Origin: Oscillospiraceae bacterium
GTDB taxonomy: Bacteria; Bacillota; Clostridia; Oscillospirales; Ruminococcaceae
Length of the DNA: 6,503 nucleotides
Reading direction: 5' to 3'
Assembly (NCBI GenBank): GCA_031281115.1
Contig: JAITFV010000259.1
Location: 1 to 6,503 of the forward strand
Below, piece by piece: positions 1-6,440 of the stretch; the stretch's first letter is position 1; every line of letters begins with the position of its first letter. The notes under the pieces were generated by a model that saw only the letters and a list, made by a program, of their open reading frames with translations, was not told where the DNA came from and ran no database searches. The position numbers and the translations under genes are program-made.

Positions 1-1834
1 CGCCGGGACCGCGAAGTTTCAAATCCTCATTCGCAACCTCGAAGCCGTCAGAAGTGCGCGTCATCGTATCGAGCCGCGCTTTTGTATAAGTGCTGCTGTT
101 ATCGGTCACTAATATGCAATACGACTGCTTTTCTCCGCGTCCGACACGACCGCGGAGCTGATGCAACTGCGATAACCCGAATCGCTCGGCGTTCTCGATT
201 AACATAACCGTTGCGGCGGGAACATCAATACCGACCTCAATTACAGTAGTTGAAATGAGAACAGTAATTTCACCGTTTTTGAAGCCGTTCATGACCTCGT
301 CTTTCTCCGCTTGTTTCATTTTTCCGTGAAGCAACCCCACGTTTATATCACGTAAAAACGTGCTTTTAAGTTCGTTGTAATAATTAACTGCGTAGGCTTT
401 TTCGTTTAAATTGCTGTCCTCGTCGCCGATTACGGGGCAGACGATATAGGACTGCCCGCCGCCTGCGGCTTGCTTCAGAATAAATTTATAAAGCCGCTCT
501 CGAAAGCTCGTGTCCACCGAATAAGTGTTAATCGGGATTCTTCCTTCAGGCATTTCATCAAGAAGCGAAATATCCAAATCGCCGTAAATAATCAATGCTA
601 AAGTTCGCGGAATCGGCGTTGCAGACATAACGAGCGTATGCGGGTTTTCGCCTTTAGAAGCGAGGATTCCGCGCTGATTCACGCCGAATCTGTGCTGTTC
701 GTCTGTAACTGCGAAGCCGAGATTATAAAACTCAACGCCTTTTTGAATTAACGCCTGCGTACCTGCTATAACGCTCGCCTCGCCGCTTTGAATCAGCGCT
801 TTAACAGCGCGTTTTTCCGCAGCAGAAAGCGAACCTGTCAACAGCACGATGTCAATTCCGAGCGGCTCCAATAATTTGTGAAGTGTGTTTGCGTGTTGGG
901 CTGCGAGCAGTTCCGTCGGTGCCATGAACACCGACTGGAAGCCGTTTCTGTGCGCAAAGAAGCAAAGCGCGGCGGCAACCATCGTTTTGCCGCTGCCAAC
1001 ATCGCCCTGAAGCAGCCGGTTCATCGGTGTTGCCATTTGCATATCCGCTGCACAATCAGCGATTGCACGTTTTTGCGCGCCTGTCGGCTCAAAAGGCAGC
1101 GCGGCGTAAAACTCCGTCAAATCCTGCGCTTTCATCAGTGTGCCTGTTAATTTCCGATTACGCTTCTTGAGCATTGTCATACCGAGCTGCAACACCAGCA
1201 ATTCTTCAAAAGCGAGCCGCCGTTTCGCCGCTTCCGCTTCAGCCGTAGAAGCGGGGAAATGGATTTTTTCTATTGCTGTTTTTTTGTTAAGCAGCGAAAA
1301 TTCCTCTAAAATTTCCTGCGGCAATATATCTTCTTCGTTAAAATCAGGCAGAATTAATTTCAAGTTATTTGCAATCATAACCTGCGTTAAACCCGCTGTT
1401 AATCTGTACCGCGGAACAAGCAGATTCTCCGAGTTTTCTTCTATGAAGAGCGGAGATATGATTTCCCGAAGGAATTCGTTCCCGCCGACTTTTCCATAAA
1501 ATAAATAGGTTTTCCCTGTCAGGAGCTTATTAAAACTGTACTCGGAGTTGAAAAACACGCAGATAAATTCGCTGTCACCGTCGGACAGTACAGCTTTATA
1601 AATACTCAAGCGGTTCGCAGTGTAAATCGGGCGTAATTTTTTCACTACCTCGGCTTTCACCACGCAGGTTTCATTAAATTCAACGCTGTTTATTTTTACC
1701 GGCTTTGTAAAATCAATATAACCGCGCGGGAAGTGAAAAATCAAATCCCGCATGGTATTTATATTCAACTTTTTATAAAGTGCAGCGCGTTTTGTTGAAA
1801 TCCCGCGCAGACTCGTGATGTCGTTGTTAAGCAT
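1..1834 (-). CDS. recG: ATP-dependent DNA helicase RecG (3' end cut by window edge)
   Basis: RecG is a superfamily 2 double-stranded DNA translocase that remodels stalled replication forks, Holliday junctions and R-loops in the cytoplasm. My minus-strand translation gives 611 uninterrupted codons from the ATG at 1834-1832 to the window edge. The N-terminal wedge/OB region covers roughly residues 1-240 and includes 'RYRLTAGLTQ'. A Q-like motif 'TGAQKRAI' precedes Walker A GDVGSGKT (277-284). Motif II is DEQH (378-381) followed by RFGV, and motif III is SATP (404-407). The C-terminal helicase lobe carries 'STTVIEVGIDVP' and the arginine-rich motif VI QLRGRVGRG (559-567). The visible part ends at 'LKLRGPG', so roughly 70 C-terminal residues of a usual 680-residue protein are missing. 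The start is supported by AGGAAA at 1846-1841, six bases upstream. The ATG shares one base with the stop of the preceding lipoprotein gene (TAATG), so recG is probably the third gene of the operon. Identity is secure. Confidence 0.97.
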   Translation of the reverse strand, partial: MLNNDITSLRGISTKRAALYKKLNINTMRDLIFHFPRGYIDFTKPVKINSVEFNETCVVKAEVVKKLRPIYTANRLSIYKAVLSDGDSEFICVFFNSEYSFNKLLTGKTYLFYGKVGGNEFLREIISPLFIEENSENLLVPRYRLTAGLTQVMIANNLKLILPDFNEEDILPQEILEEFSLLNKKTAIEKIHFPASTAEAEAAKRRLAFEELLVLQLGMTMLKKRNRKLTGTLMKAQDLTEFYAALPFEPTGAQKRAIADCAADMQMATPMNRLLQGDVGSGKTMVAAALCFFAHRNGFQSVFMAPTELLAAQHANTLHKLLEPLGIDIVLLTGSLSAAEKRAVKALIQSGEASVIAGTQALIQKGVEFYNLGFAVTDEQHRFGVNQRGILASKGENPHTLVMSATPIPRTLALIIYGDLDISLLDEMPEGRIPINTYSVDTSFRERLYKFILKQAAGGGQSYIVCPVIGDEDSNLNEKAYAVNYYNELKSTFLRDINVGLLHGKMKQAEKDEVMNGFKNGEITVLISTTVIEVGIDVPAATVMLIENAERFGLSQLHQLRGRVGRGEKQSYCILVTDNSSTYTKARLDTMTRTSDGFEVANEDLKLRGPG

Positions 1835-3114
1835 TAATTGTTTCCTGTTTGGCTTAGTATTCTGAATGCGTTTTCGAGTTCCTCATCGGTTAGGGTAAGC
1901 GGATTTTCGGGATTAGGATTATCAAAGAGATATGTGAAACCTCCCTCCCCTTCCGAAACTGCAGTGATTCTCATAATCAGCTCGTCTGCTTCCTCAATAG
2001 GTGCTTTTGCTCTGTAAAAACTGACCGTTCCCGCATCAATATTAACTGCCGCCGTAACAGTGTTAATCCATCTTACGGGAAGCAGAAACACGAAATCCCA
2101 GCGTTCTGTATAAAAAGAATGATACACGTCAATTAAATTATTCCCCATCAGCGTTCGCCAAATCACGGGGCGCAGCTTCTCCTGCGACGGCAGATGCGCG
2201 TACCCCAAAAACTCTCCCGAACTCGAAGGAAGCAGAATCAAACCGTCACCGTCTATATCCGTCGGGTTCGCAAGCTCGGTGATATTGCCGGTTCTTCGGA
2301 TAACCCTTGCAGGGTTATCGGGGTTGGATACAATCGGGTTCACGAGTCCGGTTCCGGATAAATACAGCAGGTCTGTACCGTAGCTGTCGGGGTTATCGTA
2401 TTTTCTGTGGTTGATAATCAGCGCAGATATGCCTTCAATAACCTCTCCTTGAATTACTCCTGTATATTCACCCGCAGACGGGTCAAGCTCGCTCTGCGCC
2501 GAACGGAAAAGCTGCCCGCCTAAGAAGGTATAAAAACTTGCTGTCGCCGAAGCGCCCGAGCGGTCGTTTTTAATAACGAGCAGTTCCTTGTAATCCCTGC
2601 CAAAGAAATAATCAACGTGCATGAACGAGTATATATCGTCAAACTGCCTTTCCGGGCGGCTCCCGATGTGACTGATGACCATGCACTTCTTCTCGCCCTG
2701 TCCGACAGAATAACTTAAAAGTATGCTGTCCTCCGCTTCCTCGCCGAAACTCGCAAAGCTGACGCTTTCAATATCTATGCCTCTAATCGGGATTTCATAC
2801 AGAGATTCCCAGCTGCCTGTGGAATCCTTGTAAAGAAAATTCATCAATAATGCGCGCTCAACATTAATTCCCGAAATCTCGTAAAAAACAACAGCCGCGT
2901 TATTATCTTCACCGTAAATTACGAATGCGCTGCGATGTTCGCCTGTTTGCGGGTGCTTCAGGTTAAAGCCGGTGCCTTTACTGTCAACGAGCGCACTAAA
3001 AATCGCTTGCTGCTCGTCTGTGAGTCTCGGCGGCGAGAGCATATCCTCGACAGCCCCAAATGCGCATCCCGACATTAAAAACATTATGACAAACAAAGCA
3101 GATAAAACTTTCAT
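1834..3114 (-). CDS. Predicted lipoprotein with VCBS/FG-GAP-like repeats, function unknown
   Basis: Predicted exported lipoprotein of 426 residues. Residues 1-16 form a hydrophobic signal peptide ending in a lipobox-like LMSG before C17, which would be lipidated and anchored outside the membrane. The mature protein begins soon after with 'LSPPRLTDEQQAIF'. Three acidic loop plus beta-strand segments (about 67-80, 171-184 and 284-298) resemble VCBS/FG-GAP propeller blades, and the third contains the calcium-loop-like DIDGDG (286-291). No catalytic motif was recognised. An in-frame GTG at 3129 would extend the protein by five residues. I prefer the ATG at 3114 because it gives a clean ATGA overlap with the stop of the upstream membrane-protein gene and a normal signal peptide; AAGGTGG lies somewhat far upstream. 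The gene ends in TAA sharing one base with the recG start. The lipoprotein nature is fairly sure; the propeller fold is an inference and the function is unknown. Confidence 0.8.
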   Translation of the reverse strand: MKVLSALFVIMFLMSGCAFGAVEDMLSPPRLTDEQQAIFSALVDSKGTGFNLKHPQTGEHRSAFVIYGEDNNAAVVFYEISGINVERALLMNFLYKDSTGSWESLYEIPIRGIDIESVSFASFGEEAEDSILLSYSVGQGEKKCMVISHIGSRPERQFDDIYSFMHVDYFFGRDYKELLVIKNDRSGASATASFYTFLGGQLFRSAQSELDPSAGEYTGVIQGEVIEGISALIINHRKYDNPDSYGTDLLYLSGTGLVNPIVSNPDNPARVIRRTGNITELANPTDIDGDGLILLPSSSGEFLGYAHLPSQEKLRPVIWRTLMGNNLIDVYHSFYTERWDFVFLLPVRWINTVTAAVNIDAGTVSFYRAKAPIEEADELIMRITAVSEGEGGFTYLFDNPNPENPLTLTDEELENAFRILSQTGNN

Positions 3115-3992
3115 TTTCTGCTCGCCCACCTTCTCTTACGTTCTCCTTTTTCATGTTTTACCCGCGCCATACTGAGCAGGAAAACTAAAATCGCAATCGT
3201 TTCAGCGGCAAAAAGCATATCCGGTGCGATAAACTGTGTAGATGCAGAACCTACTAAATTATACCGCGTAACCGAAGGCGAGCCGAGCATGAAAACTACC
3301 TTCGCTATTATTTCCGATGCCGCGATAATAACTGCGGAAAAACCGAACACACAAGTCTTGAAGCGGGTGGATTTACTTTCAACCCGCATAAATATTCTGC
3401 CCGCCGTAAGATAAAATAATGCAGCCATAATCGTAAAAATCAGCACTGTGAGATGTTCGGACATGCTGAATATTATATGATTACTGAGAAAGAGCGCAAT
3501 TAACCTCGCCACGTAGTAACCCGAAAGCGCCAAAAACGCGATTCCTATAGACGGGAAAGCTCTCTTTTTGAACAGAAGAACCCCGCCCGAAAAAGAATAA
3601 GCAACCGTTCCAAGGAAAGCCGTCAGTATTTCTGCGGTACTTTGGTTTGCGAAGCCGGTATTGATTGCCGTGTAAACCACCGCGAAAGCGGCAAGCAGCA
3701 GCATAATCCCGCAAATAGCGGTATCGCTGTCATCAAAATGACTGAGCCTTTTGTTGAAAAAGCGGGTTTTGCGCTTTTTTTCTGTTATAACCAAAATGAT
3801 TAAACCGACGAATACTACGCCGAGAGTAATATAGTGCAGATATTTTAAAGGTCCCGCGTAATGATAAAAAAAGCCGGTGTTAAAATCAATAACATCTGTA
3901 GCAAACTGCACAAATCTAATGATAACCACCGCTGCTACAGCCGTAATCATGAACGTTATTAAAAATGTGCGGTTTTTATTTAATTGATTCAT
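3111..3992 (-). CDS. Eight-span integral membrane protein, function unknown
   Basis: Predicted polytopic membrane protein of 293 residues that I cannot assign to a named family. Hydrophobic spans lie at about 10-32, 53-70, 91-110, 121-141, 147-169, 180-203, 211-236 and 254-275. Several are followed by basic stretches (EKKRKTRFFNKR after span 2, FKKR after span 4), and the tail is strongly basic (KGERKRRWASRK), consistent with cytoplasmic loops and C-terminus. No enzymatic, transporter or signalling motif is apparent. An ATG at 4016 in the same frame would add eight residues. I chose the ATG at 3992 because the only strong Shine-Dalgarno (AAGGAG, 4010-4005) lies between the two and would otherwise be coding, and nothing suitable precedes 4016. 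The gene is first in the operon, about 44 bases downstream of the predicted transcription start, and its TGA overlaps the lipoprotein start as ATGA. A functional link to the lipoprotein is plausible but unproven. Confidence 0.82.
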   Translation of the reverse strand: MNQLNKNRTFLITFMITAVAAVVIIRFVQFATDVIDFNTGFFYHYAGPLKYLHYITLGVVFVGLIILVITEKKRKTRFFNKRLSHFDDSDTAICGIMLLLAAFAVVYTAINTGFANQSTAEILTAFLGTVAYSFSGGVLLFKKRAFPSIGIAFLALSGYYVARLIALFLSNHIIFSMSEHLTVLIFTIMAALFYLTAGRIFMRVESKSTRFKTCVFGFSAVIIAASEIIAKVVFMLGSPSVTRYNLVGSASTQFIAPDMLFAAETIAILVFLLSMARVKHEKGERKRRWASRK

Positions 3993-4004
3993 ATTCAGGG
4001 CGCG

Positions 4005-4010
4005 CTCCTT
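4005..4010 (-). promoter_or_regulatory. Shine-Dalgarno site deciding the membrane-protein start
   Basis: AAGGAG on the minus strand lies 12 bases before the ATG at 3992. The spacing is slightly long. It falls inside the extension that would be coded if translation began at the ATG at 4016, so it argues for the shorter protein. Confidence 0.6.
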
Positions 4011-4012
4011 GA

Positions 4013-4041
4013 ACATAATTAAAGTCGGACAGGCATAGATT
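4013..4041 (+). promoter_or_regulatory. Candidate sigma-E-type (mother-cell) promoter of spoIID
   Basis: The element reads ACATAAT (4013-4019), a 14-base spacer, then CATAGATT (4034-4041). From memory, Bacillus sigma-E promoters have an ATA-centred -35 and a CATACAHT-like -10 about 14 bases apart; here the -10 matches at seven of eight positions and ATA is present in the -35. Transcription would start near 4048, leaving a leader of about 50 bases. Known sigma-E control of spoIID in Bacillus fits. Short AT-rich matches arise by chance, so this is a candidate only. Confidence 0.42.
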
Positions 4042-4042
4042 A

Positions 4043-4071
4043 ATTATAGGGTATTAATAAGGACAAGTCAA
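4043..4071 (-). promoter_or_regulatory. Near-consensus housekeeping (sigma-A) promoter of the membrane protein-lipoprotein-recG operon
   Basis: Read on the minus strand, the -35 is TTGACT (4071-4066), the spacer is exactly 17 bases, and the -10 is a perfect TATAAT (4048-4043). This gives eleven of twelve consensus positions and a predicted start near 4036, about 44 bases before the ATG at 3992. It is the strongest promoter-like signal in the window and the likely driver of the three-gene operon. Confidence 0.8.
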
Positions 4072-4082
4072 GGAATTTACGT

Positions 4083-4089
4083 GAAAGGA
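4083..4089 (+). promoter_or_regulatory. Ribosome binding site of spoIID
   Basis: GAAAGGA lies eight bases before the ATG at 4098, a normal spacing that supports this start. Confidence 0.7.
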
Positions 4090-4097
4090 ATAAGAAA

Positions 4098-5078
4098 ATG
4101 AAAAATATTATGGTAATTCTGCTTGTTTTCGCGGTTTTATTATTTTTAGTGCCTCATTTTTGGAACACGATTTTCCCTGTCAAGGGAGTTGCTCCAATTT
4201 CGGAGTATCGGGGGCAGGAAACATTCCACGTTTTTCTCACCGAAAGCGGGGAAATAATTGAAATCGGTACAGTCGATTACCTCATAGGCTGTCTTTTTGC
4301 GCAGATTCCTCCGGGATATCATGCCGAGGCTCTAAAAACACAGGCAGTAGCCGCGCACACTTATGCACTGAGACTCGCCTTAAATAACAGGAACTTCCCT
4401 TCAGAAAGCGTACAGGGTGCGGATTTTTCAAACAGCAGCGTAACCTGTCAGCCGTTCTTCACCGAGGAGCAGGCGCGGGATTATTACGGAGATGAATACG
4501 CTCTTTATCTTGCTAAAATAAGAGAAGCTGCCGAGTATGGTGCGGCGCGCGTCATACTTTACGAAAATGAGCCGATTTATGCCGTTTATCACAGTGTTTC
4601 GGCAGGCACAACCAACACTGCGCAATATATATGGGGTTTGGATTTCCCATACTTGGAGCGCGTACCGAGCGACTGGTGCAGGGAGTTCATAAACTTTGAA
4701 AGCACTAACGAAATTTCAACCTCGCAGGTGCGTTCATCTCTGCTCGCCTTTGACCCTGAGATTATAATGCCGCTTGATTATGCGAAATGGTTTTCGGATT
4801 ATTCCGCTGATGAAACCGGTTATGTTTCGGCGGTCAGTGCGCGGAATCTTACGCTCTCCGGCGGTGATTTATGGAGGATTCTGAACCTGCGTTCGGCTGC
4901 GTTTGAGATTAAATTTAACGGAAACAACTTTGTCGCGACCACTCGGGGTCACGGTCACGGCGTCGGGTTAAGCCAGTTCGGTGCGGATTACATGGCGCGC
5001 CGCGGTCATACTTATGACAGCATATTAAACTATTATTATACAGATATTATTATATCCGACGTAATTATTAACTATTAA
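4098..5078 (+). CDS. spoIID: Stage II sporulation protein D, SpoIID/LytB-domain lytic transglycosylase
   Basis: SpoIID cleaves glycan strands of peptidoglycan during engulfment, acting from the mother-cell membrane with SpoIIM and SpoIIP. This copy has 326 residues, close to the usual 330-340. An N-terminal signal anchor (about 4-20) puts the catalytic domain outside the membrane. The SpoIID/LytB signature 'HAEALKTQAVAAHTYAL' spans 75-91; E77 aligns with the glutamate reported as catalytic (E88 in Bacillus subtilis). Other conserved blocks are 'VYHSVSAGTTNTA' (163-175) and 'GHGHGVGLSQFGADYMA' (284-300), followed by 'YDSILNYYYTDI'. An oddity is the segment at 105-117: many clostridial SpoIIDs have H-x5-C-x4-H-C there, with the four residues binding zinc, but this protein has V105, S111, T116 and C117. 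The gene is divergent from the recG operon, has a candidate sigma-E-like promoter, and stands alone rather than with spoIIQ. A LytB-type paralogue outside sporulation is possible, but length and architecture favour SpoIID. Confidence 0.87.
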   Translation: MKNIMVILLVFAVLLFLVPHFWNTIFPVKGVAPISEYRGQETFHVFLTESGEIIEIGTVDYLIGCLFAQIPPGYHAEALKTQAVAAHTYALRLALNNRNFPSESVQGADFSNSSVTCQPFFTEEQARDYYGDEYALYLAKIREAAEYGAARVILYENEPIYAVYHSVSAGTTNTAQYIWGLDFPYLERVPSDWCREFINFESTNEISTSQVRSSLLAFDPEIIMPLDYAKWFSDYSADETGYVSAVSARNLTLSGGDLWRILNLRSAAFEIKFNGNNFVATTRGHGHGVGLSQFGADYMARRGHTYDSILNYYYTDIIISDVIINY

Positions 5079-5103
5079 TTATTAATTACTAATTACTAAT
5101 TAA
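5062..5103. repeat. Six tandem copies of a TAATTAY-like heptamer across the spoIID stop
   Basis: Consecutive 7-base units are TAATTAT, TAACTAT, TAATTAT, TAATTAC, TAATTAC and TAATTAA. The first two units encode the last residues of SpoIID (through Y326) and the third supplies its TAA stop. The array fills most of the 30-base gap before the convergent M23 gene. Because seven is not a multiple of three, unit gain or loss among the coding copies would change the extreme C-terminus, although the units carry stops in several frames. Units differ by one or two bases, which suggests either an older array or chance in AT-rich DNA. Confidence 0.8.
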
Positions 5104-5108
5104 ATTAG
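5079..5108. other. 30-base convergent intergenic spacer without a canonical terminator
   Basis: This spacer between the stops of spoIID and the M23 gene is almost wholly A and T. Besides the heptamers it holds a perfect dyad CTAATT-A-AATTAG (5096-5108). There is no GC-rich stem followed by a U-tract on either strand, so transcription from each gene may run into the other as antisense. Confidence 0.55.
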
Positions 5109-6440
5109 TCATCCTACGAACGAAAAACTGTAATCCAGCGGATTTCTGGCTTCGCCGTTTACGCGGATTTCAAAGTGCAGGTGCGGGCCGGTTGAAAGCC
5201 CTGTAGAACCGACGAGCCCGAGCACCTGCCCGACCGTGACCTCCTGCCCGACTGAAACCCGCACGGAACCGAACTGCATATGCGAATACAACGATGTGTA
5301 ACCGCCGCCGTGGTCAACGACTACATATGAGCCGTAACCGCTTCTTGAATTACTCTCAACTGCCACTATAACTGTCCCCGACTGAATTGCGTAGATATTC
5401 GCGCCGTTGATTCCCGAGTTGCCTACATCGATGGCGCGGTGCCACCTGCTCCACGCCGCATCCCAGCCGAAACCGCAGGTAATCCGCTGAAACCGCTCGT
5501 CAAGGGGCCAAACAAAGCCGTCGCCTGAATAATTTGGTCTGTTGAGGTTTTGGAGTTCTTTTATAAGCTGCGTTGTCTGTCTGTCAAGTTCTTCAAGTTC
5601 CTCGTTCGTAGCGTTAAACTGGCGGTACATACCAGAAATCGTATTTTGAAGGACAGACTCTTCTCCGGCTAAGATACGCAATCTCGCCTGCGCCTCGTCC
5701 ATTTCCTCGTCAAGCTCTTTCATGCTTACATTAAGTGCGGCGAGGTCATCTTCGAGGTCTGCTTTTTCGCGTTCACAAAGCTCTCTGTCAGCATTGAGCA
5801 TGAGTTTTAACTCTTCAAGCTCTTCTATTTCACGCTCCTGCGCTCTCATCGCAGCAAGCAAATCATTCATGAAGTCGGTGTTTCGTTCTGCGGCTTTTTG
5901 CAGAACATCGGCGCGAACAATCATGTCGTAAAAATCGCCTGAATCAAGCAAAATATCTACCATTCCGAGCGAACCCGTCATGTAATTATTACGGACGAGC
6001 TGCCCGAATTTCGCTAAATTTTCCTCGTTCTCGGCCTCAAGCAGACTGATTTTATGTTCGCGCAGTACAATTTCCCGCTCCGCATCTTCGATGCGCGCTT
6101 CGAGCGTTTCTATATCTGCCTGCTTATTTGCGATTGCTTCCTGCTTCAATACGATTCTTTCATTCAGCAAAGCGATTCGTTCGTTGACTTCTGCAATGCT
6201 CTGTTCCATCAGCCTCACTCTTTGCCGCGCTTGCGCTATGTCGCCTTCCATTTCTGCAATTTCATGCTCGCGTTCTTGATTTCTAAGCTCAAGCTCAGCA
6301 GCTTTTCTTTCAATTTCGTCGATTCGCGCTTGAATTTGTTCCGCTGTCAGCCCGGAAACCACACTCGCCGGCGCGAGCGCGAGCATCATGCAAACCATCA
6401 GAACAAGAACCGCAAAACGTATGTATTTTTTATTTTTCAT
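5109..6440 (-). CDS. Secreted coiled-coil M23 peptidoglycan peptidase, EnvC/PcsB-like
   Basis: Predicted cell-wall endopeptidase of 443 residues that should hydrolyse peptide cross-links outside the membrane. Residues 1-30 form a signal peptide (KNKK, then a long hydrophobic core). Two long charged heptad-rich coiled coils (about 32-145 and 196-300) flank a hinge, 'LVRNNYMTGSLGMVDILLDSGDFYDMI' type (149-174), like that of PcsB, CwlO and EnvC proteins. The M23/LytM domain occupies about 307-440. All expected zinc and catalytic positions are present: H334 and D338 (HRAID), H387 (LYSHM), and H420 and H422 (HLHFE). This points to an active peptidase rather than a degenerate EnvC-type activator. 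The family is often controlled by FtsEX through the coiled coil, and ftsEX could lie beyond 6503, but that is not visible. The ATG at 6440 is the first start after an in-frame stop. It is not SpoIIQ, which is shorter and lacks long coiled coils. Confidence 0.9.
   Translation of the reverse strand: MKNKKYIRFAVLVLMVCMMLALAPASVVSGLTAEQIQARIDEIERKAAELELRNQEREHEIAEMEGDIAQARQRVRLMEQSIAEVNERIALLNERIVLKQEAIANKQADIETLEARIEDAEREIVLREHKISLLEAENEENLAKFGQLVRNNYMTGSLGMVDILLDSGDFYDMIVRADVLQKAAERNTDFMNDLLAAMRAQEREIEELEELKLMLNADRELCEREKADLEDDLAALNVSMKELDEEMDEAQARLRILAGEESVLQNTISGMYRQFNATNEELEELDRQTTQLIKELQNLNRPNYSGDGFVWPLDERFQRITCGFGWDAAWSRWHRAIDVGNSGINGANIYAIQSGTVIVAVESNSRSGYGSYVVVDHGGGYTSLYSHMQFGSVRVSVGQEVTVGQVLGLVGSTGLSTGPHLHFEIRVNGEARNPLDYSFSFVG

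Noticed and set aside
852..1499. Open frames opposite or out of frame to recG (852-1055 minus; 878-1150 and 1140-1499 plus)
   Set aside because: They lie wholly inside the continuous recG frame, which carries all the helicase motifs. Their translations have no recognisable domain and no good ribosome binding site was seen.
2972..3175. Plus-strand open frame of 67 codons across the lipoprotein/membrane-protein junction
   Set aside because: It is antisense to the lipoprotein signal peptide and the basic tail of the membrane protein; its apparent hydrophobicity and composition follow from the opposite strand.
3481..3714. Minus-strand open frame inside the membrane-protein gene
   Set aside because: It is a shifted reading of the eight-span protein, whose hydrophobic spans are continuous through this stretch.
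4009..4037. TTGAAC (4009-4014) as a sigma-A -35 for spoIID
   Set aside because: At 17-18 base spacing the -10 would be GGCATA or GCATAG, poor matches; the sigma-E-like reading of the same stretch fits better.
4428..4625. Minus-strand open frame inside spoIID
   Set aside because: It is antisense to the conserved SpoIID domain and has no start context or domain of its own.
5096..5108. AT-only dyad CTAATT-A-AATTAG as a bidirectional terminator
   Set aside because: The stem has almost no G-C pairs, the loop is one base and no U-tract follows, so it is unlikely to terminate transcription by the intrinsic route.
5722..6279. Serine-rich plus-strand open frames (5722-5931 and 6091-6279)
   Set aside because: The low-complexity Ser/Ala composition is the antisense reading of the Glu/Ala/Leu-rich coiled coils of the M23 protein.
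5109..6440. The M23 protein as SpoIIQ, because it neighbours spoIID
   Set aside because: SpoIIQ is shorter, has a transmembrane anchor and lacks long coiled coils. This protein has a PcsB/EnvC-like architecture and is convergent with spoIID.
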